5,797 bases of DNA from Chitinophagales bacterium (GTDB lineage Bacteria; Bacteroidota; Bacteroidia; Chitinophagales; JAHDHT01), in the NCBI GenBank assembly GCA_020631175.1, contig JAHDHT010000239.1:1-5797 (forward strand), given 5' to 3'. Numbering within the stretch: the stretch's first letter is position 1; each line of letters begins with the position of its first letter. Below are positions 1 to 5,797 of this stretch, one piece after another. The notes beneath the pieces are model-generated. The model was not told the origin of the DNA and did no database searches. It saw only the letters and a program-made list of their open reading frames with translations. The position numbers and the translations under genes were made by a program.

Positions 1-159
1 GACTTTAACTGGTTTGGAGCTCTGCGGAAAAACAGATAAAGGCTATAAAGCAAACACTGAAAAGAAGTTGAATTTGAACGGAGAGCCCGGCCCGTTTCTT
101 TAGGAGTATGTTTCAACTTTATATACATTCGATTATAACGGTCAGGTTTGACTATGAAC

Positions 160-192
160 TAAAAAAGGGGCTGCACAAAAAAGTAGAATAAA
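160..192. mobile_element. Possible insertion-sequence end or remnant
   Basis: An A-run followed by GGGGCTGCACAAAAAAGTAG lies here. From memory it resembles the terminal inverted repeats of several Bacteroidota insertion sequences, which often read GGCTGTC followed by CAAAA or AAAAAGTAG. No transposase, second inverted repeat or target-site duplication is visible, because the window begins only about 160 bases upstream. It could mark the edge of an element lying to the left, a decayed remnant, or chance. The rest of positions 1-245 shows no supported gene: only short open stretches without recognisable protein sequence, and a small GC-rich patch near 79-94 with two adjacent GCCCG copies. Confidence 0.22.
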
Positions 193-245
193 AGGTGTAT
201 TTACAAAATTGAATTCTCTATTTTAGGCATAACAAAAGACAATTT

Positions 246-1085
246 GTGGAGCAGACAGAACATGTGTACTCGGGCTATAATTTTAGTTATTCGAGTGCTG
301 AGGATGGTTGGTTAAAGCGATTCGTGATTACGACATTAGAAAATGCAACGGGTAAGAAAGAGTTGCAACGAATTTACAATCAACTGCATGATAATAATCC
401 AAATCCTTATAAGGTTTGGAAGGAGGCAATGGATGAGTTGAATATTTCGATGGATTATGATGCTGAACGTCTGGATTTAATTCCTAAATCAGGTCCTGTA
501 ATTTTTGTTGCGAATCATCCTTTTGGGGTACTAGATGGTGCGATGTTATTGCATATTGTAACACGTGTACGGAAAGATTTTTTTCTATTGATAAATGAAG
601 TCTTAAGTCATGAACCGATTTTAAAAGGTCATTTTTTACCGGTTGATTTTCGGGGTGATGAGGCTTCTATGCAAACGAATCTGGAGACCAAACGGTTGAC
701 GACTGAGCGATTGAATAATGGTGAAGCATTAATTATTTTTCCATCGGGTGCCGTTGCCACCCGACCGAGATGGTCTTTAAATGGTGATGCTGAAGAGTGG
801 CCGTGGAGAAGATTTATTTGCACTCGAATTCATGAGACAAAGTGTAGTGTTGTTCCTATTTATTTTCACGGTCAGAATAGTAGTTGGTTTCAATGGGTGA
901 GTAAATTCAGTATGAATCTGAGATTAGGATTATTGCTTTATGAGGTAATGAATAAACGGGATAAAACGTATCGAATTGAAATTGGAAGTCCCATTCATTA
1001 TAATGAAATGGAACGGTATGATGACCGGCAAGAGCTTATTGAGTTTTTGCAGCAAAGGACATTAGCGTTAAAATCAGGCAATTGA
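246..1085 (+). CDS. Lysophospholipid acyltransferase family protein (PlsC-like)
   Basis: This is a 279-residue membrane-associated enzyme predicted to transfer an acyl chain from acyl-ACP or acyl-CoA to a lysophospholipid or related lipid. The PlsC-superfamily blocks are in order: NHPFGVLDG at residues 90-98 (catalytic His91 and Asp97, an H-x5-D spacing typical, from memory, of the COG3176/cd07986-like branch rather than the classic H-x4-D), LPVDFRG at 131-137, the substrate-binding block IFPSG at 164-168 (FPEG in classical PlsC), and VVPIYFHGQNSSWF at 202-215. There is no signal peptide and no strong membrane helix, so peripheral membrane association is likely. The start is GTG at 246. No ATG precedes residue 62, stops lie upstream in frame at 189 and 210, and the N-terminal region (YSSAEDGWLKRF, then ENATGKKEL) is conserved in the family. 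A second GTG at 264 is possible. No Shine-Dalgarno sequence is seen, only an A-rich leader. The stop codon overlaps the start of the transporter gene by 4 bases, suggesting an operon. The family is certain; the substrate (phosphatidic acid, ornithine or other aminolipid) is not determinable. Confidence 0.9.
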   Translation: MEQTEHVYSGYNFSYSSAEDGWLKRFVITTLENATGKKELQRIYNQLHDNNPNPYKVWKEAMDELNISMDYDAERLDLIPKSGPVIFVANHPFGVLDGAMLLHIVTRVRKDFFLLINEVLSHEPILKGHFLPVDFRGDEASMQTNLETKRLTTERLNNGEALIIFPSGAVATRPRWSLNGDAEEWPWRRFICTRIHETKCSVVPIYFHGQNSSWFQWVSKFSMNLRLGLLLYEVMNKRDKTYRIEIGSPIHYNEMERYDDRQELIEFLQQRTLALKSGN

Positions 1086-2620
1086 ATCGGCTTGATCACA
1101 AAATATTCTGGCCACCTTTTATCATATTGATTATAAGTTTAGGTTTAAGCTTTTTTTTCCAGGAAAGTTTCTTAGCATATATTAATGGGGTTAATGGCTG
1201 GATATTAGAACATTTTGACTGGTTATTTAATTGGGCTTCTTTTCTTTTTGTAATTTTATTGGCAGTAATTTATTTTTCTCCTTTTTCGAAAGTTAAAATT
1301 GGTGGTGCCAAAGCCGAACCATTGTTAACTAAATGGAAGTGGTTTACCATTTGTCTCTGTACAACTATTGCGACAGGCATTCTATTTTGGGGCTCAGCTG
1401 AACCAATGTATCATATTAACGGTGTGCCTGACATGCTTAATATTGATAACCGGTCTGAGGCTGCTGCTTCTTTTGCAATGAGCACTATGTTTATGCATTG
1501 GACAATTACTCCTTATGCTATTTACACTGTTGCTTCTCTTTTATTTGCCTTATGCATTTATAATTTAAATCAGGGATTAAACTTGAGTGCTTTGGTTTTT
1601 CCTTTCAGAGGAAAGAAGGTAAATTCTTTTGCTTCTTCAGTTATAAATACAATTGGATTATTTGCTTTGATTAGCGGAATGGCTGCATCATTGGGTACCG
1701 GAATTCTCACTATAGCCGGAGGCTTGGATCAGATTTTTGGTTTATCATCTTCTTCTCTGGTGCATTTTTTCATAATGATAAGTGTGGTAGGTGCTTTTAC
1801 TTTGTCATCTTCATCCGGATTAATGAAAGGTATTCGCATATTATCTGACTATAATATCCGTGCCTTTATTTTATTATTTCTGTTTGTCGCAATTTTCGCT
1901 CCTTTAGGATCTATTTTTTATTTAGGACTGGATGGAATTACAGAATATGCTGCCAGTTTTTTCAACAGAAGTACGAATATAAAAAGTAATTTAAATAATG
2001 AATGGCAACAAAGCTGGACGGTTTTTTACTGGGCTAACTGGTTGGCTTGGACACCGGTAACGGCTTTATTTTTAGGACGTATTTCGAGAGGTTACTCGGT
2101 TCGGCAATTTATCCACTTTAATTTATTGTGGCCTGCTTTATTTAGTGGAATATGGATGACTATTTTTAGTGGGACTGCAATTGTTTTTGATTTAGAAATG
2201 TATCCGGGAGTTTTAACGGATGCTTTGAATAATAAGGGAGCTGAAAGTGTGATTTACATGATCTTTTCCAAATTACCTCTTTCTTCGGTTGTTCCTGTTT
2301 TCTTTTTAATTATTGTTTTTATTTCATTTGTTACTGCTGCTGATTCAAATACTTCTGCTATAAGTAGTATTTGTACCCGAAATAATTTTGTTAAAAATGC
2401 GGAAGGTGCCAGCTGGTTAAAATATTTATGGGGATTAATTATTGGTTTAGTAGCTTTTATTATGATTAGTACTTCCGGTATCGATGGGGTGAAGATCTTA
2501 TCGACTATTGGTGGCTTTCCTGTTCTTTTTTTAATGTTAATTTGTGCCATTGGTTTGATTCGCATTGCTTTTTTTCCATCATATTTTAATCGATTAATTT
2601 CTGAAACTAAAAAGCCGTAA
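1082..2620 (+). CDS. BCCT family transporter (betaine/carnitine/choline type)
   Basis: This 512-residue inner-membrane carrier has about 12 hydrophobic helices (roughly 12-28, 45-65, 86-106, 132-160, 183-212, 226-245, 260-282, 311-333, 345-370, 400-425, 447-465, 474-497). Family landmarks are GILFWGSAEP at 99-108, HWTITPYAIY at 139-148, ASLGTGILTIAGGL at 202-215, the signature SWTVFYWANW at 311-320, LGRISRG at 331-337 and FVTAADSNTSA at 416-426. BCCT proteins import trimethylammonium or other zwitterionic solutes by Na+ or H+ symport or by exchange. Several ligand positions differ from BetP: the WW pair of the signature is N319-W320, the TM4 aromatic trio is W140/Y145/Y148, the TM3 glycine motif is reduced to T95-I-A-T-G99, and the Ser of the TSAD sodium site is Ala419. 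N- and C-tails are short, as in CaiT, so BetP-type osmosensing by a long C-tail is unlikely. The start is TTG at 1082; the next in-frame ATG is at residue 118, past helix 3. It overlaps the acyltransferase stop by 4 bases (TTGA). The family is certain; substrate and coupling ion are open. Confidence 0.95.
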   Translation: MNRLDHKIFWPPFIILIISLGLSFFFQESFLAYINGVNGWILEHFDWLFNWASFLFVILLAVIYFSPFSKVKIGGAKAEPLLTKWKWFTICLCTTIATGILFWGSAEPMYHINGVPDMLNIDNRSEAAASFAMSTMFMHWTITPYAIYTVASLLFALCIYNLNQGLNLSALVFPFRGKKVNSFASSVINTIGLFALISGMAASLGTGILTIAGGLDQIFGLSSSSLVHFFIMISVVGAFTLSSSSGLMKGIRILSDYNIRAFILLFLFVAIFAPLGSIFYLGLDGITEYAASFFNRSTNIKSNLNNEWQQSWTVFYWANWLAWTPVTALFLGRISRGYSVRQFIHFNLLWPALFSGIWMTIFSGTAIVFDLEMYPGVLTDALNNKGAESVIYMIFSKLPLSSVVPVFFLIIVFISFVTAADSNTSAISSICTRNNFVKNAEGASWLKYLWGLIIGLVAFIMISTSGIDGVKILSTIGGFPVLFLMLICAIGLIRIAFFPSYFNRLISETKKP

Positions 2621-2640
2621 TAGTTACCGTTTGTTCTTGT
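2604..2640. terminator. Convergent gene junction with weak bidirectional hairpin
   Basis: The transporter stop (TAA 2618-2620, followed at once by TAG) and the polymerase stop (TAA on the minus strand, 2624-2626) are separated by 3 bases. A small imperfect stem, GTAA-TAG-TTAC extended outward by a C:C mismatch and a C:G pair, spans both stops. It is flanked by A5 on the left and a T-rich run on the right, as a bidirectional terminator would be. The stem is short, so function is doubtful. If it is not the terminator, transcription of each gene must end inside the other. Confidence 0.2.
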
Positions 2641-5600
2641 TGTATTCAACCATTTGATTCACTTCCATAAAGGGTATTTTTTCCATGTAGTCGATTTCGA
2701 GCATATAAGCATCGAACTCGACGGTTACTTTACCGATCATTCTGTAGAGCCCTTTCCCTCTGAAAGGATGTGCTTTTGCCTGGGGTGGAAAATGTACGGT
2801 GTCAAAAAAATCTCCATTTTGATCGAGGAAGCATCCGAAATGCATACGTTCTCCTCTTTTGGTGGAGGTGTTTTTGATCGTAACCAGATAACCGACGATG
2901 GTTATCCGTTCTCCTACTTGATTTTTGAAATCCTTGTAATGAATTCCTTGTTTTAAACGATCTTCCATTAGATCGAACGGTGAGTATAAAGGAAATCCGA
3001 GTATTTCAATTTGATCATAAGCATCTTCGAGGTAGTGTTCACTTAAATCAGGTAGTTCAAATTGTTTTCTTTCGGTTACAAATAATTCGGAAGGTAAGGG
3101 TTTGCTATTTGTTTTTTTATTTCGGATAACGGCGCGCCAGAGTAGTGTAGCTTTTGTTTCTTCTGTAAAGCGGAAAGCTTTAAGTCGTATGAGCAGGCTG
3201 AGTTGTTCATAAGAAATATCGATGCGATCTAAAAAGTTTTCAAAGCTGGTATACAGGCCATTTTTATTTCGCTCTTCAATAATGTTAAGTGCATTTTTGT
3301 ATTCCAGATCTTTCACATGTACAAAGCCTACGTAAATACTGGTATTGACCAGGCGATTATAGTAGATGCTGCTGTTGATGCAGATCGACTCCACTTCTGC
3401 TCCCAGTCTTCGGGCTTCGTGAAAGTAAAATTCTGAGCGATAAAAACCACCAAAATTATTGAGTACTGCTGTAATAAAAGCGAGGGGATAATGTGTTCGC
3501 AGATAAAGACTTTGATAACTTTCGACTGCATAGCTGGCGGAGTGTGCTTTGGAAAAAGAATAACCTGAAAAGCTTTCGATCTGTCGCCATACTTCTTTAT
3601 ACAATTTTTCTTCGTAGCCTTTAGCCGCACAGTTCGACATAAAAGTATTTTTGATACGCAACATTTCTTCACGGGATCTGAATTTACCGCTCATCCCTCT
3701 GCGTAAGACATCTGCTTCATCGAGACCAAGGCCTGCAAAATGATGAGCGACTTTTATTACATCTTCCTGATAAACCATTACCCCATACGTTTCTTCGAGG
3801 AGTTCTTTTAGTTTGGGATGCGGATATTGAAAGCTATCGGGTTTATGAAAGCGTTCGATATAAGCACGCATCATTCCTGAACTGGCCACTCCGGGACGAA
3901 TAATTGAACTGGCAGCGACGAGGGTAAGATAATCGGAGCAACGAAGCTTGGTCAATAAAACTCGCATTGCAGGCGATTCAATATAAAAACAACCAATCGT
4001 TCGCGCCGATCGGATCATCATACTTACCTCCGGATCTTCTTTAAATTTTTTGACATCATGAATATCGATCTCGATGTCGTCTCTTTTGTTGACAATGTCG
4101 ATACAATCTTTGATATGACTTAATCCTCTTTGACTTAAAACATCAAATTTATACAAGCCGATATCTTCAGCAATATACATATCAAACTGAACGGTAAGCA
4201 AACCTTTGGGTGGCCGATGCATTGCTGAATATTGATAGATCGGCTTCTCTGAAATCAATACTCCGCTTGCATGAATACCCAGATGTTTGGGAAGATCGAT
4301 TAGCTTTTGACTGTATTTATAAATTCCTCTGGTAAGCTTATCGGGAAAACTTCCTTTCTGAATATGATAAACAATCTGATCAATTTCTTCTTTAGGTAAG
4401 CCGAACACTTTTCCCAATTCTCTGACAGCAGCCTTTTGCTGGAAGGTTACATAGGAGCCGAGTAAGGCTACTCTTTCATGTCCGTATTTTTCAAACAGAT
4501 ATCGATAAATATCATCTCTGTCTTTATGTGAAAAGTCGATATCAAAATCGGGTGGTGAGGTTCGGTATCGATTGAGGAAACGCTCGAAGTAGAGGTCGAG
4601 CTCAATAGGGTCGACATCAGTAATTTTAAGACAATAGGCGACCATTGAATTCGCTCCACTACCCCGCCCCACATAGAAATAGCCTTTGCTTTCTGCGTAT
4701 TTTACCATATCCCAATTGATGAGATAATAAGCAGCGAAATTCATTTCATTGATGATGCGCAGCTCTTTGAGCAGGCGTAACATGGCAGTTCGGTTATTTC
4801 CATAGCGATAAGTAAAGCCATCGAGTGCAAGCTTTTCAAGTAACTCGGCATCTTGTTGATGACTTTCTAGATAGGTGGCTTTGTTTTGATTTTGGTGGAA
4901 GGTATATTCAATATTACAGCGGTCAATGAGCTGAAGGGTGTTTTTAAGAATCTGCTGATACTGTGCAAAATGATTTTTAAGCAATGTTTCCTCCATCCAG
5001 CAATCTTCCGGTGAAGCGGCGAAGTTGCGATCGAGTTTGGTGATTAATTGATTGTCGTAAATCGCCCGTTGAAGAAGATGCAGCTTATAGTCTGACCGTT
5101 TTATGAAACTAAGTGGTTTCAGTAAAACCAATTGATAGGTCCACATTAATGCAGGAGAACGATACAATTGATTAACCTGATCAGGTCGTATTCCGATATA
5201 CTCATTTGGGCCTAATTGATAATGTCTGGAAGGATGAAAAGGGTATATAATAACAACATCTTCCGAGCGGGAAGTCAGATCTGTTAAATCTGTTAACTCA
5301 TGTTCAGTTGACTTACTACCCTTAAGCATACCGTTCACACGCTTAATAATTTCCTTTTCTGAAGGATCTTCGGTATGCTCTTCACTTTCTATGAGCGAAG
5401 GATTTTTATGAATGAGTTGATGGCTCAAGTGACGATTAAGCACTTCGATTCCATTTGTATTCATTGCGATACCGATATATCGGGTTTGCATTTGTGCATC
5501 TTTAAAATCGATTCCAACTAAAGGTTTGATGGCATGTTGCCGGCAAACCTTTATAAATTCCCAAATACCGGAAGTATTATTTATATCGGTTAAGCCAAGC

Positions 5601-5695
5601 GCCTTAATACCATTATCGACTGCATGAAGTACCAATTCTTTTACAGAGAGCGTACCATACCCAAGGCTAAAATAACTATGACAATTTATGTACAA
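2624..5695 (-). CDS. dnaE: DNA polymerase III alpha subunit, short ImuC/DnaE2-like form
   Basis: This 1023-residue C-family DNA polymerase extends DNA from a primer template. In order: a PHP domain (about 1-230), the palm with GRGSGANS at 343-350 and PPDFDIDF at 381-388 (catalytic Asp385 and Asp387), the third catalytic Asp in YKFDVL (Asp518), fingers with SIIRPG at 597-602, YGVMVYQED at 637-645, EADVLRRGMSGK at 660-671 and FSGYSFSKAHSASYA at 709-723, a helix-hairpin-helix region near 760-850, and an OB fold near 927-1005. Main replicative DnaE is usually 1150-1500 residues with a tau-binding C-terminus; this protein ends just after the OB fold. I see no clear QxxLF-type clamp-binding motif; the linker reads RKQFELPDL at 876-884. 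The PHP metal ligands look degraded (NCHS for HxHS at 4-7, TDINN for TDHGN at 36-40), so intrinsic proofreading is unlikely. These traits suggest a translesion role like ImuC. The start is TTG at 5695: the first in-frame ATG is at residue 69, and an upstream TAA limits extension. There is no Shine-Dalgarno sequence. C-family polymerase is certain; the ImuC-like role is inferred. Confidence 0.94.
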   Translation of the reverse strand: MYINCHSYFSLGYGTLSVKELVLHAVDNGIKALGLTDINNTSGIWEFIKVCRQHAIKPLVGIDFKDAQMQTRYIGIAMNTNGIEVLNRHLSHQLIHKNPSLIESEEHTEDPSEKEIIKRVNGMLKGSKSTEHELTDLTDLTSRSEDVVIIYPFHPSRHYQLGPNEYIGIRPDQVNQLYRSPALMWTYQLVLLKPLSFIKRSDYKLHLLQRAIYDNQLITKLDRNFAASPEDCWMEETLLKNHFAQYQQILKNTLQLIDRCNIEYTFHQNQNKATYLESHQQDAELLEKLALDGFTYRYGNNRTAMLRLLKELRIINEMNFAAYYLINWDMVKYAESKGYFYVGRGSGANSMVAYCLKITDVDPIELDLYFERFLNRYRTSPPDFDIDFSHKDRDDIYRYLFEKYGHERVALLGSYVTFQQKAAVRELGKVFGLPKEEIDQIVYHIQKGSFPDKLTRGIYKYSQKLIDLPKHLGIHASGVLISEKPIYQYSAMHRPPKGLLTVQFDMYIAEDIGLYKFDVLSQRGLSHIKDCIDIVNKRDDIEIDIHDVKKFKEDPEVSMMIRSARTIGCFYIESPAMRVLLTKLRCSDYLTLVAASSIIRPGVASSGMMRAYIERFHKPDSFQYPHPKLKELLEETYGVMVYQEDVIKVAHHFAGLGLDEADVLRRGMSGKFRSREEMLRIKNTFMSNCAAKGYEEKLYKEVWRQIESFSGYSFSKAHSASYAVESYQSLYLRTHYPLAFITAVLNNFGGFYRSEFYFHEARRLGAEVESICINSSIYYNRLVNTSIYVGFVHVKDLEYKNALNIIEERNKNGLYTSFENFLDRIDISYEQLSLLIRLKAFRFTEETKATLLWRAVIRNKKTNSKPLPSELFVTERKQFELPDLSEHYLEDAYDQIEILGFPLYSPFDLMEDRLKQGIHYKDFKNQVGERITIVGYLVTIKNTSTKRGERMHFGCFLDQNGDFFDTVHFPPQAKAHPFRGKGLYRMIGKVTVEFDAYMLEIDYMEKIPFMEVNQMVEYNKNKR
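5279..5296. repeat. Two tandem 9-bp copies inside the polymerase gene
   Basis: ATCTGTTAA occurs twice without a spacer. On the coding (minus) strand this gives repeated Leu-Thr-Asp in the ELTDLTDLTSRSED stretch (residues 133-146), with a degenerate third copy following. The repeat is in frame and lies in a hydrophilic segment of the PHP region. It looks like a small in-frame slippage duplication in a tolerant loop. Confidence 0.7.
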
Positions 5696-5751
5696 GCTTG
5701 TTTTGTGTTTTGCTGGTTAACAAAATGATTGGTGGTTAGACAAGCTTTTGT
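5692..5751. promoter_or_regulatory. Palindrome at the polymerase start and related half-copy; candidate operator
   Basis: ACAAGCTTGT at 5692-5701 is a perfect 10-bp palindrome that contains the TTG start codon of the minus-strand polymerase gene. The core ACAAGCTT recurs at 5740-5747, continuing as TTGT, with centres 48 bp apart. A repressor binding both sites would block expression, as LexA-type regulators do for damage-inducible polymerases. The sites match no LexA box I know (not CTGT-N8-ACAG, not GAAC-N4-GTTC). No good Bacteroidota promoter (TTG-N19-TAnnTTTG) is visible; TCATTTTG on the minus strand near 5724-5731 is one mismatch from the -7 element but lacks a spaced TTG. AAGCTT occurs elsewhere in the window, so chance is possible. 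Confidence 0.25.
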
Positions 5752-5797
5752 TGTTTTGGTGGGTTGGCTTTTCGGTCTTCTTTCAAGTGCAAGAGTG

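Noticed and set aside
2..103. Plus-strand open frame from the window edge ending at TAG 101-103
   Set aside because: About 33 codons with no recognisable protein features; it could be a gene tail but nothing supports it over chance.
1..128. Minus-strand open frame starting with ATG at 128 and running off the left edge
   Set aside because: The sequence (MYIKLKHTPK...) shows no family features and no conserved start context, and only about 42 codons are visible.
108..191. A 27-codon reading frame from ATG (MFQLYIHSII...) preceded by AGGAG
   Set aside because: The AGGAG lies only one base before the ATG, too close for a ribosome binding site. The peptide is unrecognisable and runs through the insertion-sequence-like stretch; a frame this short is expected by chance.
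219..226. TATTTTAG as a Bacteroidota -7 promoter element for the acyltransferase operon
   Set aside because: It is one mismatch from TAnnTTTG but has no TTG at the expected spacing upstream, and AT-rich sequence gives such matches easily.
629..823. Minus-strand open frame inside the acyltransferase gene
   Set aside because: It is antisense to a clearly conserved coding region, with no recognisable product.
2254..2649. Minus-strand 131-codon frame opposite the 3' end of the transporter gene
   Set aside because: It mirrors the hydrophobic helices of the transporter in antisense and has no domain of its own.
2654..2956. Plus-strand 100-codon frame with an ATG start, opposite the OB-fold part of the polymerase
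   Set aside because: The opposite strand carries conserved polymerase sequence throughout; the peptide is unrecognisable.
3328..3672. Minus-strand 114-codon frame within the polymerase gene
   Set aside because: It is an out-of-frame shadow of the fingers region; the true frame is unbroken there, so it is not a frameshift signal.
4468..4674. Minus-strand 68-codon frame within the polymerase palm region
   Set aside because: It overlaps the catalytic PPDFDIDF block in another frame; the product is serine- and threonine-rich and unrecognisable.

Overview
The window looks like a chromosomal piece of a low-GC member of the Bacteroidota. I infer this from the DNA polymerase, whose N-terminus and overall form resemble the roughly 1000-residue second PolIII-alpha of that phylum, from the AT-rich composition, and from the lack of Shine-Dalgarno sequences before the genes (A-rich leaders instead). 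No rRNA, tRNA, CRISPR array or complete mobile element is visible.

Layout. Positions 1-245 hold no convincing gene; near 160-192 there is a short stretch that resembles the end of an insertion sequence. Positions 246-1085 (+) encode a lysophospholipid acyltransferase of the PlsC superfamily, complete from a GTG start. Positions 1082-2620 (+) encode a 12-helix BCCT (betaine/carnitine/choline) transporter whose TTG start overlaps the stop codon of the acyltransferase, so the two are probably co-transcribed and translationally coupled. Positions 2624-5695 (-) encode a 1023-residue DNA polymerase III alpha subunit of the short, ImuC/DnaE2-like kind, also from a TTG start. It runs toward the transporter gene, and the two stop codons are only 3 bases apart. 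Positions 5696-5797 lie upstream of the polymerase gene and contain a perfect 10-bp palindrome at its start codon, a related half-copy 48 bp away, and perhaps the tail of a gene preceding the polymerase.

How the genes work together. The plus-strand pair is a membrane module: one enzyme acylates a lipid precursor and one carrier moves a quaternary amine or similar solute. The transporter departs from the BCCT consensus at several positions that bind substrate and sodium in BetP, so its substrate and coupling ion may differ from the textbook case. The minus-strand polymerase is more likely a damage-tolerance (translesion) polymerase than the main replicase, judged by its length, its degraded PHP domain and the lack of a tau-binding tail. 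Its usual partners (a Y-family polymerase, a LexA/UmuD-like regulator) would have to lie outside the window.

I found no evidence for a wholly new system. The most useful leads are the altered BCCT sites, the inserted acidic/repeat segment in the polymerase PHP region, and the palindrome at the polymerase start.
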